From contig JBJCIZ010000239.1 in the NCBI GenBank assembly GCA_051294375.1, forward strand, positions 1,506,581-1,570,580: 64,000 nt of DNA. Direction: 5' to 3'. A program made the position numbers and the translations under genes. This stretch comes from Paraspadella gotoi. Its lineage: Eukaryota > Chaetognatha. How positions within the stretch are numbered: the first letter of the stretch is position 1; each line of letters begins with the position of its first letter. Below the pieces are notes generated by a model, which did no database searches, had not been told where the DNA came from, and saw nothing but the letters and a program-made list of their open reading frames with translations. Positions 54,128 through 64,000 of this stretch are shown in pieces.

Positions 54128-55964
54128 TTAAGCGATCCGCGGCTTGAACCTCGTTCCCCGCCCGAAACCCGTCCTCCTTCCGGTCGAAACTCGAAGCTCG
54201 TCGTCGAAACTGAAGTCGGAAAAGTCGGAAGAGTTGGCGCTGGGGATTGAAAAGGGAACGAGGTCGCGATGAAGAGACGTTGAAGGGGAAGACGATTCGT
54301 TGACGACGAGAGAGTCGAGCGTCGCGTCCGCTTCTTCTTCTGGAGACTCCGGGACGTCCGATGGAAAAATGCGAAGGTCGTCAATGGCGAGGGGCGTGGC
54401 GGGAACGTGGGAGGCGGTCAACTCGAAGTCGTAGAGCGGCGCTGAAAGAATTATGAAATTTATCGTGATAAAGAATGAAAAATTAATTATTTAATCCATC
54501 GACAGTCCACAAAACAAAAATAAGTAGGCTACTAATTATGAAAATCGAATCGAAAATTAAAATCCTGATCCATGAACTTGTCCCGAAAACTCACTAGGAT
54601 TCTTCAACCAGTCGAACGTAGCGTAACACCAACGATAACAGGCGTCCGAGGTGCAAGCCGCTTCTTTGACGTCATGAAACCAACATCGAGTCTTCGGCGA
54701 ATATTCCCACTTGAGATCCGTCAGCGTCGCCGCAGGATCCGGCGCAGGTTCCATCCTCGGCAGCGTCGCTCGCTCGAGCAGCGTCAGCAGCAGCTCTTCC
54801 AGCGGCAGCACCTCGAGACGTTCCCACTCGCAGAGCCACTCGTCGTCCTTGTCGGCCGCGTCGGCCAGCCAGCGATAGCAGGCCGACGCCATTTCGACGC
54901 CGCTCTCTCCGTCTCGGCGCCGATCGAGCGTGAAGAGGGTCGGCAAGGGGCGCCGCCCGGCGTCGGTGAGAAAGGCGACGATCATGCGGCAGAGGCGCCC
55001 GTGATCGCGATAGGCGAGGCGGAGGAGATCGGCGTCGGCGAGCGGGTTGTTGGGAGGGAGAAAGTCGAAATCGGGTGAGGCGAAGCGGGTGAGGAAAGGG
55101 ACGCGATGAACGGATTCCGAGCGAGACTTTTCTTCGAGTCCGAGAAACGGCGGGAGACGGACTGGATCCACGAAGGAGTGGACCGTGCGGACGACGCCTT
55201 CGACGACGGAGAACTCGAAAAGGCTGAACTCGCAGGGGACGAAGGGTCGGCGGACGAAGCACTCGAAGTTGACGAGAAAGAACCGGCGTTGAGCCAAGGC
55301 GGGGCCGGAGGGAAGAGAAGACAAACGAGTCTTCATCTCCCGGAGAAACGCGCGGCGGCCGAGTTTTTCTTCGCCGAGGCGCTCGTGGGCGGAGGCGATG
55401 GCGCCTTTGACGCGAGCGAGGCGTCGAAGGCGGGAAAAGTCCAGTCGAGGATCGTAAGTAAATTGTCCCGCTTTCGCCATGGCTTCGTAAGGGGATCTGA
55501 GGGTTAAGTAGAATTAAATACAATTAAATGTAATGAAAGAGGTTAGCAAATAACGGCGTTTTTTGTTTGTTTGTTGTTTTGTTTTTTTGTTCTATTCAAA
55601 GCTTAAGCATATCTCTGAGAGCCAGATTTATGTATTTCACATTATCTTTTTTAGTTCTAATTTTCTTCGAACCCTTTAAAAAGAGTGTCTTCACCTTGGA
55701 TCGATTACGAGTTCAAAACCTAAAAATAACCCTCGAGTCATCAGAAAAAAAAACCAAATCTTGCTTCGTCAGGCTGATTCGGATTCTTCTTGGATTAACT
55801 CTCCCAACCAGTTTAACTTACTTTTCCTCGAGACTGAGCCGGCTCCACTCCTCGGTGGCGGCCTTTTCGTTGACCAGATGCCACGTGGCGTGCTTCATCC
55901 CGTTTCGACGCAGATCGAAAACGATCTCGTCAACGAAGTAACAGAACTTGTTGCGCTTCGGCAT
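54128..55964 (-). CDS. MAEL: Maelstrom, HMG-box and MAEL-domain piRNA pathway protein
   Basis: Three exons: 55822-55964, 54595-55496, 54128-54441; 452 residues, close to human MAEL (434). Exon 1 plus the start of exon 2 form the HMG-like box: MPKRNKFCYFVDEIVFDLRR, then EEWSRLSLEEK/SPYEAMAKAG. The MAEL (RNase H-like) domain follows: FFLVNFECFVRRPFVPCEFSL, VVRTVHSFVDP, FLTRFAS, WEYSPKTRCWFHDVKEAACT, then exon 3 with LYDFELTASHVPAT, which matches the QLTEAHVPLQDYE region of vertebrate MAEL in kind. A disordered Ser-rich tail ends the protein (SSDFSDFSFDDELRVSTGRR). Maelstrom acts in nuage and in transcriptional silencing of transposons by piRNAs in the germline. The same gene, broken, lies at 45130. 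Confidence 0.88.
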
Positions 55965-56286
55965 TTGGTCTTTAGCAGTCCAGTCGAATCAGGCGCAGTC
56001 TAACAAGTCATATAGTAAGCTGCCTAAATCACGAAAATAAAACCATTTTCATGCAAATATTGTAATTAATAAAAACACACACGATAAAAAGGCCACAAAA
56101 GGCGTCAAGAATCGGACATTTAAATATTAAATACGTATCAAAGGCTTTTGGTGTAAATAAACGAGAGATCTTATTCGAACATTTCCTAAAGATAGCCTTA
56201 TCCATTTATCACAAAACATAAGAACGAGACAATTAAATTTAAATTAGCACGTTTACCCTTGAGACTACGAAACAATCCCATAGATT
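55965..56286. other. Spacer, Maelstrom 5' side / F-box gene 3' side, copy 2
   Basis: A/T-rich. The true 3' end of the F-box gene may reach into it, because the two copies disagree by one base close to the stop. No other gene. Confidence 0.5.
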
Positions 56287-58806
56287 TTAAAACAACGGCT
56301 TCCAAACGTTTCCTTTCCAAGAGCCAAAAGAGTCTTTGGTTTTTTGAAAAACGGCGGGAGGTCTGTTGTTTTTCTTCGCTACCTTGACGACGATATCCTT
56401 GAGCCGCCACGACGTTTCCAGATCCCGAATTTTAGTTCGAATTTTGTCCAAACGATCCAAGGAACCGTCCATGGACGAATGACCGAAAGGCGTGGCGAAG
56501 AAGACTCGCAACCGTTCAAGGAACGGACTAGTGGAGGCGAAATCGATAACCAATTCCCAAGTCTCGTCGCCCCGAATCGGAAGATCGACGGCGAGGGGAT
56601 TGACGCCCCGGAATACAGCGTCCATCGCTCGTTCGGCGAGTAGTTCACCGCCGGAATTCACCGTCACGTCCAATGCGACGAGCGACTTCGTCTCCGCCAA
56701 GACGACGCCCAAAGACTTTTCTTGTTCCCGCGTGTCCACGCGGACCGTCAATTCGCGGAGGAATTCGAACGTCCTATTCGCTGAATACATGTCGTATTCG
56801 ATGGCGGAAGCCGCTGCGATGGGACAGATCTCGAGGCATTCCAAGAGCCGAGGAATCTGGAGAAAAAATGCGACGACTTTGGCGGGAACGCGACCGCGAA
56901 CGCGAAGACGGCGAAAGTAAAAACGATAAAAGTGGTTGGGACGATCGTAGACGCCGGTATTAAAGTATTCGTCTTCGCCGCCGACCTCGTCCTCGGGAAA
57001 GACGATCGTCGCACGCTCGAGATTCTTCGCTTCTTGACAAAACGAGACGCAGGGCCCGAAATCGGAAGGAGTCTTCGACCGAATCGTGACTTCGGTGAAT
57101 CGAGTGGTAATCGTATGAAAATCGTACAACGATTTGGAAGAAAGAGAAAAATTTGAGAAGCGAATCTCCTCGAGTTCCTCGCGTCGGTCGAGGTTTTTGA
57201 AGAGACGACGTTCGAGATCGTCCGGGAGAAAATCGTCTCCGCAGGGAAGGGAGACTTGAAAGCGTCGAAGGCGCCGAGACAATCCCGCGAAAAGGGCGGG
57301 ATGGCGCGGGTTGAAAAGAACAAGTCTGTGGACGACGAAGCTTTCCAAGTTGCGAAGATGACGAAAGACCATGGCCAGGGTGGGCTCGTCCAGCTCCATG
57401 TTCGTCACTGTCAGGTGTATTAAGTTGTCGGCGAGTAATGAAGGTTGAGAATCGCTGTTGTAAAAAAATGTAAGGATTCAACATAATACTACAACTAGTT
57501 CGCGTTAAGAGATAAAAAACCGGCCATAGAATCGGGTTAAGATTGATTTGAATAACAGACAACCTTCATAATTTATCAAAATTCCAAACCTACTTAAAAA
57601 ACAAGCTCGTCATGTCCATCCCAAACGTCTTGAGTTCTAAGCTTCCCAGCTTATCGCAATTCTGCAGCGGCGCGAAGAACCTCGGCTCAGCTTTCGTCAA
57701 CCGGTACACGGTGACTTGGATCTTGCCACGCCAGGCGTGGCCGAGCAGCGCCAGGCCCAGGAGGCTCTCCAGACGCGATATCAACTCGATATCCTCGGGA
57801 AGAAAAGCTCCGGAGAGACGCTCCAGCCGCGGAAAGACTGGATTCCGGATCTCGGCGACGCCGGAGAGGACTCGCACGAAACGGGCGTCGGCCGGCATCG
57901 AGAGGCGCCGTAGCCGATCGTTGAGCGGCTCGAGAGCTTGAGCCAGAGCCTTCGAGGCTCGGTCCATCTCGTCCGGGTAGCAGACGATGTGTTCGCGAAA
58001 GGCCCCGGAGAAGTCGAGCTCCGTCAGCGAGGAGAGATGGGAGAAGGAAAAAGAGCGGAGGAGGAGGAGAGGGTCGGCGGAAGATTCGGAGTCGTTTTCG
58101 ATCTCGAAGCCGGGGCTGCGGCTGAGGCGGAGACACTTGAGCTGCGGCTGGCGGAGGTGAACGAATTCGGAGGAGAATCGGAGGAAGCGCATCCATTCTT
58201 GGCCTTTGCGGGGGAAGGGGGGGGCAGGGGGTGTGTTGAAGTGGGCCGTTAAACTTAGAGTGCTCGAGTGCTTGTATAGGAGCGGAACCGATTCTATGAT
58301 TTATTCATAGACTTACTAAACAATATCGATGAAAAGATAAAAACAAAAAAGAAACGCATGCTTATTGAACTCCTCTCGCCTTAAGCAGAGGAGTTTTAAA
58401 AAACCATTTTGTAACCTATTTCAAATACATTTTAAATTTTAAATTTTCGTAAGGTAAAATCCCCGCCTCGACCACCTTTTCCCCCCTTTTCAACTGACCG
58501 AAATCGATACGACACCAAAGCCGCGGTTCGTTAGCGACGACGCGAAAAAATCTGCACGTTGCCGAGACCGAAATCAAATCCCTGAGATCCAAATATCGCA
58601 GAATTTTCTCCCAAACTTCGCGCGGAATCATCGGCGAGGTCATCGTCGCGTTTTTCGTCCACGGGCGAGGGTCGTTGCCGGGACGGAAAATGGGAACTTT
58701 GTGGACTTTGCCAGCGGAGTGAGTCGGACGGAGGGAAAGGGTTCTCGCCACGCGAAAGCGAAAGTCTACCGAGTTTACCCTTCGGCCGCTCTCCCTTCTC
58801 TTTCAT
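56287..58806 (-). CDS. F-box protein with leucine-rich C-terminal region
   Basis: Exons 58499-58806, 57594-58197 and about 56287-57454. The F-box is MTSPMIPREVWEKILRYLDL, RDLISVSATCRFFRVVANEP, RLWCRIDF; the next exon continues EWMRFLRFSSEFVHLRQPQLKCLRLSRSP and then irregular leucine-rich segments (LLLRSFSFSHLSSLTELDFSG, LADNLIHLTVTNMELDEPTL, LRNLESFVVHRLVLFNP). F-box proteins tie SKP1-CUL1 ligases to targets. An earlier in-frame ATG (58806, MKEKGERPKGKL) directly follows a splice acceptor, TTTTTATTCCCAG; one extra base in this copy puts it out of frame with MTSPMI, whereas copy 1 is in frame. The stop is uncertain because the copies differ by one base. It lies directly downstream of KDM2 on the same strand, and KDM2 of other animals ends in F-box plus LRR. 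Confidence 0.72.
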
Positions 58807-59302
58807 CTGGGAATAAAAAAAAAAAAAAAAAAAAACAATTGCGAGAGTAGTAGTAGTAATAATAATAATGTTAACGGAGAAATTCCAGAAAAATATTGAC
58901 AAACTCGGTGCTTGAAAAAAAATCTTGAATTTGAACTTTTTTGGGGGGAAAATTTTGGTTCGCCGCTCCCTTTACAATGTAGACTCGAGAAAATAAAGGC
59001 GAACGGAAAAACCAAAAAAGGCGGTGAGCCTTTTTGAAAAAACCTGATATTTAAACGCGCGAGCGATCAGAGTTTGTCGAAGAAGAAGGAGAATCAATTG
59101 TGAAAAAAAATAATGCGAATAAAATTCGATGAAAATAATTATTTGTGACGATGAGAGGAAAAACAAAAGGCGGAACGACTAGGAATTTGAGGGGTAGGGT
59201 GGGGGCCGGGGGGGGGAGTAAAAGGGGGGATGGAAAGAGAGAAGAGAAGAGGAGAGAGAGAGAGAGGAAAATAAAAGGCCAAAACGGCGCGCCTTCGTCC
59301 CT
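58807..59302. other. Gap between KDM2 stop and F-box gene
   Basis: A/T-rich on the right of the F-box exon, including a run of about 20 A (T on the transcribed strand) just before its acceptor, then G-rich purine sequence near 59190-59270. No CXXC zinc finger or PHD finger is encoded here. Confidence 0.6.
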
Positions 59303-62300
59303 TCAGCCATCTTCACCATCAAGTCTGAACAAAACTGGAACCCCGGTGACGCCGTGTTCCGGATCCTCGGACTTCAGCCCTCTCTCCAGCTCCCGCAGCA
59401 GCTTCCATCCTCGCTCCAGCAGTTGGGCCGGCTCCTCGATCGCTTCGGGCACGTCGCGAGGCGGATTCTTGTCCAGCGCCTCCAACAAACTCCTCAATCC
59501 GTGAACCTCGACGATCGTGGGGACGGGCTTGACGCGCTCCTTCTTCCGGTTCGACGTCTTCTTGCTTCGCTCTTTGATTCCCTGATTGGCGACGGCGACG
59601 CCTTTGAGGTCCTCGGCGATGATGGTACCGTTTACGGGAGGAGGCGGAGCCGGAAGTGGGACTTCCGGTTTTAGATCGACCTCTAAAACGCGCCCGTTTG
59701 ACTCGGCCTCCACCGGAGCCGGAGGCGTGGTCTCTTTCTGCGCGTTCCAGGGCGAGAAGGCGAGATCCTCCCAGTTTTTGGCGTAGGAGTGATCGATGGC
59801 GATCACCATTTTCGGCGGAAGAGTCGAGGTAGGTGGGCGTGGCTCCGACGCCGGCTCCGTCTTGACCGTCGTTGCGGAGGGCGCCGTCGAAGCGGCATCG
59901 CTTTCTATCTTCGGCGTACTTTCCAACGGCGGAGTCGGCGGACGCGGCGGCGGCGCGGAAGACAGAACCTGACTCTCCCAGAAGGAAAATATGGAGAGTT
60001 TCTTCTTCTTCTTTTTCCTTTTATTTTCGTCTTCGTCTTTATCACAGTTTTGGTCCGGCGGGGACGGAGCGGCGTCGAGCGTCGTGACCCAAGGGAAATA
60101 TTTATCGTCGGATTCCAACTCCGGAGATTGAGGTCCTGAGAATGATGAGGCGTCGCGGTCGGGAAGATTGGGGGATTGAGTCTTGGCCGTCTTTTTCCGC
60201 ACTTTCTTCCGAGACGTCTCGGCGAGGTGGGAGATTCCTGAGGGAAGAAAATATAACGTGATATAGGCTAACAGCTTTTAAACAATATTACTGGCAATAT
60301 TTCCCACACCGACCTGTAAAGGCCCTGACGTAGCGTTCCAAAACGAACCAGTGGATCTGTAGGAAGAAGGGATAACGAAACTTAGTGGGAACGCGCGTCG
60401 CCACCTCCAGATTGGCGATGCGCAGCTGCTCGGATATCGAGTAGCTGTGGAGGAAGTTGCCGCCGAAGACGAGGGAGTCGCGCGGGGTGTAGACTGCGTG
60501 GATCCAACCCGTTGGGATCATGAAAGTGTCACCGGCCTGAAGGGGGGGGAAGGATTTTCGAGTTTTAGTGAATATTCTTTTCAAAAGAAGCTTAATTATA
60601 ACTTATGTATCTATTTATGGATATGTCCTGTATATATCCTGTCAGACAGACCGAGCAAAAAGTGACCGAGAAGTGACTCATTTCTTACTTTGAGACGAAA
60701 CCTTTGACAATCCTTGACTCGATCCGCGAAGAAGGAACGAAACTGAAATCCCGAGAGAGTCCATCTTTCGAATTCCAGCAGATTTCCTTCCGTGGGCGGA
60801 ATCAGCCAGAAAATCTAGAGAAGGGCGAAGAGAGAAGAAGGATGTTTTTATCTTTTCTCTTGGGCTATCGGTTTTTAATCTAGTTTTTCGACTAATTAAA
60901 ATCATTACATCCGCTCGCTCATCAATATTTTATTTAAAACATTGTCGCTTTCAGATGCTTGATAGAACGTCGGCCTCTCGTGTTAACATACAAAAGTGAG
61001 AACAAATATAGTCGAAGGTGCACCGTCAAGAAATAGGAGTTATTGTCATTTGAAAGGAACCATATCAGGAAATAAAAATACTAAAAATAGAATTAGGAGC
61101 GACACAAACATAAATATAGTAAATAAAATTCCCAGCTTGCCCATTTTGCTCGAGATCACGAATGTAATCGAATACGATATTCTAGTAATTTCTCTCTTCC
61201 CCGCTCTCACCTTACTCCCTCGCAAAACGTGATACCAGACGGAGGTCCCGCCAAAGTCCACGTGAAAGTCCGTGTAGCAACCGGCGACGGACATGAGGCA
61301 ATATTTTTGGACCTTGGGATACCGCATGGTGGCCAGGTTATTGGTGGCGTCGCGGTGGGCGGCCTTGAGCTCGGCGGGCCAAGCGACGTCGACCCAATCG
61401 ACCTCGCGGATGACGCGGGGACCCTCGACGATCGGCGCCAACTTCGTGCGGGAGAATTCGAGGGAGATGACGTTGAGGATCGTGTCGCGTCGCTTGGAGT
61501 CTTCGTAGTATCTGATGAAGGAGAGGAAGGGGAGGAAGAGGGAGGAAGAGGGAGGGGAGGGAAGGTGAGGTGAGGAAGGTGGGGGGGGAGGGGTGGGAGG
61601 GGAGGAAGGGGGAGGGGGGGAAGGGGAGGAAGGTGGATGGGGAGGAAACAGAGAAAAGAGAGAAAAGGGGTAGAGGAAGAATGAGGGGGAAACTTGTTTT
61701 GAAAAATTAAGTTAAATTAAGAATTAGAGTTTTTTTTTCTCGATCAAAGCGAGAGAATTTTAATTTCTTTTTAGTATTTCCTGATTAATTTCTTCCGGTA
61801 CAATTTTAGTCGTTTGAAACACCAACTATCGCAAACGTCGATTTTGGAATTCGTTGCTTTTGATTCTTTTTGATTCGTCCATCTCCCAACAGACCTGACG
61901 AACTGCCAGAGCGGCATGGTGGCGCCTTTCTGCGTCGTCGTGTCCATCACGTCGATCTGTCGACCGGAACCGACGAGGGACTTGACGTCGCCGACGGTGA
62001 AATCCGAATCCGGCATCTGGAAGGCCAGAGGGGGGGGGGAATCGTGCAATTCCGGAGCTATCGCTATTATTTATAATTACAAATAGCTAGATGATACTGG
62101 TTAAATTCAACGCAAGTTCTTCGGCCGACCTTCAGGCCGAGTCCTTCCTTCGAGTGAAACACGAGAGGCCGATTGAAGTCTCCGCGTTGGAAAAACTCGA
62201 CGTCGAAGTCGTCGCCTTTCATCGGACGGACGAGGTTCGAGTCGTAGGCGTCTTGGCAACTCACTTTTTCTGAGGGATGGAAAGAAGGGCTTTGAAAGAA

Positions 62301-63085
62301 GGGCTTTGAAAGAAGGTTGTTTAGGAATCGAAAAAAGGTCGTTGAAGGGCATTTAATAAATTGTTAAAAAGAACAGTGTAGTAAAATCCACTAAAATCCA
62401 TCCTGTAACATCGATTCGAAGCTCAGGGACTGCTTATTGAGCAGTGCATAAATAATAAAAAATAATAAATAAACGGTATTATCACTTTCTCATAACAATT
62501 ACTCTGAAAAGGTACCCTAACCAGAAGTAAAGTCACGAGAATGCGGGAAAATAATATATTAACATCAGGAAAATCTATACGGCGACAAAATCATGAGGGT
62601 AAAAAAGGGGAGAAAACTAGTAGGAGAAGAGATAGAAGGTAGACTAAACCTCGTGAACGCGGCCCTGAATCCCTGGGAGGAGGATGAATGAGAAGGAGAG
62701 GGGTAAATAGACCCGCGTCTGTCTATCACCTTTTATACTGAATTAAACTGTCTCTTCAAGGATTTCAAAAAAAAAAATAAATAAAATCAAAGGTGAAACA
62801 ATCCTCACCGTTAAGATCGAAGCTTCGTTGTCCGTCAATGTAACTCTTCGCCTCGTCGTCCTCGAGATCTTCACTGTAAAATCTCCGCTCTCCTTTCCCT
62901 CGTCGCAGCTTCATCGGGGACACGTCCTCCGCCACGACGGGTAAGTTTCGCTTCCGCGCGGCTTTCGTCGCCGCCGCAGCATCCGCGACCGCCGCCGCAG
63001 CATCCGCCGCTACCGACGCCGCCGTCGCCTTCGTCGTCATCGGCTCACCCTCGCTCCAAACCGTCGAATCATATTGGGCTTTCAT
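59303..63085 (-). CDS. KDM2: KDM2-type JmjC histone lysine demethylase (JmjC half only)
   Basis: Seven exons, 62809-63085, 62130-62269, 61895-62016, 61211-61511, 60689-60814, 60314-60536 and 59303-60237, all phases fitting, 707 residues. N-terminus alanine-rich, then [24 protein letters not shown] as in KDM2. Diagnostic KDM2 stretches: [111 protein letters not shown]. Iron ligands H, D (FHVD) and H (GWIH) and the 2-oxoglutarate lysine (RGSK/IFW) are present, so H3K36me1/2 demethylation is expected. The last exon is a basic disordered linker followed by a helical block (GLRSLLEAL...[13 protein letters not shown]) and a stop. CXXC, PHD, F-box and LRR are not in this frame. Confidence 0.92.
61515..61690 (+). 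repeat. G-rich polypurine tract in KDM2 intron, copy 2
   Basis: Repeated GGAGGAAG/GGGGAGG motifs between KDM2 exons ending 61511 and starting 61895. Length differs from copy 1, as expected for a slippage-prone tract. Confidence 0.85.
62591..62808. other. KDM2 intron 1, unique sequence
   Basis: Sequence after the end of the duplicated block, ending in GATTTCAAAAAAAAAAATAA near the exon 1 donor. No gene in it. Confidence 0.6.
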
Positions 63086-63431
63086 GCAGATTGCAGAGTT
63101 CGGAGTGAGGGCCAATTTGATAATAACGATTTAAGATCCGATAGTCACGGCTCGGGAGAAGAAAAGTCAAATGTCACGTCGGACCGGACGATCGGGCATC
63201 GTTCAAAAAAGCCACGGAATTTAACATCCTTTTTCGAAACTATTAAATTTTTTCAACATTTTTTTAAATTAGCGATGAAAAAAAAGGTAGTAAATATAAA
63301 TTTGGAGGATATATAATGAGGGTAACGGCAACGTAAACGTGAATGGATGTCCTTGGCTTTTCTCTATTATTTTTGACTGTATTCTTGTCCGAAGGGAAGA
63401 AAAAAAAAGAACAACACAACCTTTTCATATT
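63086..63431. other. Promoter-side region of KDM2 and 3' flank of the AIMP2-like gene
   Basis: Mixed composition; GTCACGTCGG near 63174. No gene seen. Confidence 0.5.
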
Positions 63432-63741
63432 TCATCGTTTCTTGGATCGCGCAGAGGAAACGCGGAAGGCGAGGAGAAACTCGGGACGTGACTCGCACCT
63501 TTGACACCAACTGGAACGAAATAAGTAAACAAACGTAGATTAAAGGTTTTAAACAAACTATATATTCCCAAATTATCACCTCTCGACGTTCGCCGGGAGC
63601 GCCGCGGCGCCGAATGAGCCCGACCGCACGAGCGCCCAATTGAGGACGTCGGCGAGAGAGAGATCGTCGCCGACGAGCCACTTGCGCGACGCCGTTAATC
63701 GACCCGACAAAGATTTGAGGAGGGACGAGTATTCCTTTTCG
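63432..63741 (-). CDS. AIMP2-like GST C-terminal domain, last two exons (partial)
   Basis: Exons 63580-63741 and 63432-63510 join as LPANVE/S/WCQRCE and end in a TGA after FRVSSARSKKR. The protein piece reads SLLKSLSGRLTASRKWLVGD, DLSLADVLNWALVR, ALPANVE, WCQRCESRPEFLLAFR. This is the end of a GST C-like domain; the pattern of W-L-G-(D/N)-x-L-(S/T)-x-A-D-V followed by P-A-N-V-x-x-W-x-x-x-C-E is closest to AIMP2 and more like vertebrate AIMP2 than the AIMP2 gene at 24625 in this window. eEF1E1/AIMP3 is the alternative. The rest of the gene is beyond the right edge. Confidence 0.6.
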
Positions 63742-64000
63742 CTGGGATGAGAAGGAGAGAGTTGTCGTTATTAATAGATTAGGATGGGGAGAAAGGATTG
63801 CTTAAAAGTTCTTCTGGGTTATATTTAACCCTCATTGACAATTACAAGTTAAATTAGGCAAGAACGACAATCACATCTAATCCGTTTTGAATTTTCCTAA
63901 CGTCATTTGCATATTGTAATATACTATTATTAAAAATTCAATGGTTTTTGTTGTTTCAACATTTGGTTTATATTTCCGCTTCACTCCAGTGTTTAATAGT
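63742..64000. other. Intron of the AIMP2-like gene at the window edge
   Basis: A/T-rich. TTTGCATATTG at 63906 is the octamer element head on the minus strand. No exon recognised. Confidence 0.4.

Larger units (their letters stand above)
53732..62590. repeat. Duplicated block, copy 2 (better quality)
   Basis: Begins CTCTCTCAATCACTGAGGAA as copy 1 does at 44737 and stays parallel to it until about 62590, where unique KDM2 intron sequence follows. Maelstrom and KDM2 give complete in-frame models here. Confidence 0.93.

Noticed and set aside
55106-55507. 133-codon plus-strand open frame opposite Maelstrom
   Set aside because: Complement of the Maelstrom exon; no independent evidence.

Overview
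This is a stretch of a compact metazoan genome. Genes are multi-exon with mostly short introns (many under 100 bases), many of them ending in long T-runs, and the products are animal-type: the NURF chromatin remodeller subunit BPTF/NURF301, a SMYD methyltransferase, phospholipid scramblase, AIMP2, eIF4A, axonemal dynein intermediate chain DNAI2, PRELID1, TOM70, Maelstrom and KDM2. DNAI2 implies motile cilia and Maelstrom implies a germline piRNA pathway, so an invertebrate animal is the best reading; I cannot name the species. All coordinates of multi-exon genes are hand-built splice models, checked by reading frame across junctions and by recalled family sequence, not by alignment.

Layout. 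101-728 (+) is the 3' end of a SOCS-box gene. 1170-23744 (-) is one BPTF/NURF301 gene of about 46 exons; two whole genes sit inside its introns on the opposite strand, a SMYD gene (7772-10315) and a phospholipid scramblase (19917-20866). 24625-26262 (+) is AIMP2, tail to tail with eIF4A (26811-30073, -). Then, all on the minus strand, come DNAI2 (31651-35197), PRELID1 (35786-37053), TOM70 (37788-39640) and a STAND/NB-ARC P-loop NTPase with a TPR-like tail (39941-42988).

43022-44776 is a minisatellite of roughly 26 units of about 70 bases, lying directly upstream of the STAND gene; each unit carries a CTTATAAG box. From 44737 to 53605 and again from 53732 to about 62590 the same block of about 8.9 kb appears twice in the same orientation, separated by two N-gaps and a scrap of the same sequence. 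It holds Maelstrom, an F-box/leucine-rich gene and a KDM2 JmjC demethylase, all on the minus strand. The first copy is full of single-base indels that break every gene; in the second, Maelstrom and KDM2 read cleanly. This looks like an assembly duplication (two haplotypes or an uncorrected contig end) and not a biological one. The true order is probably STAND gene, minisatellite, Maelstrom, F-box gene, KDM2, then a second AIMP2-like gene that runs off the right edge (63432-63741, -).

The most interesting points are: a BPTF bromodomain that has lost its acetyl-lysine pocket while its PHD finger stays intact; a KDM2 protein reduced to the JmjC half, with a separate F-box/LRR gene directly downstream; at least six GC-AG introns in two genes; a promoter-like minisatellite in front of a STAND NTPase gene; and a short palindromic repeat family whose stem is preserved by a compensatory base change.
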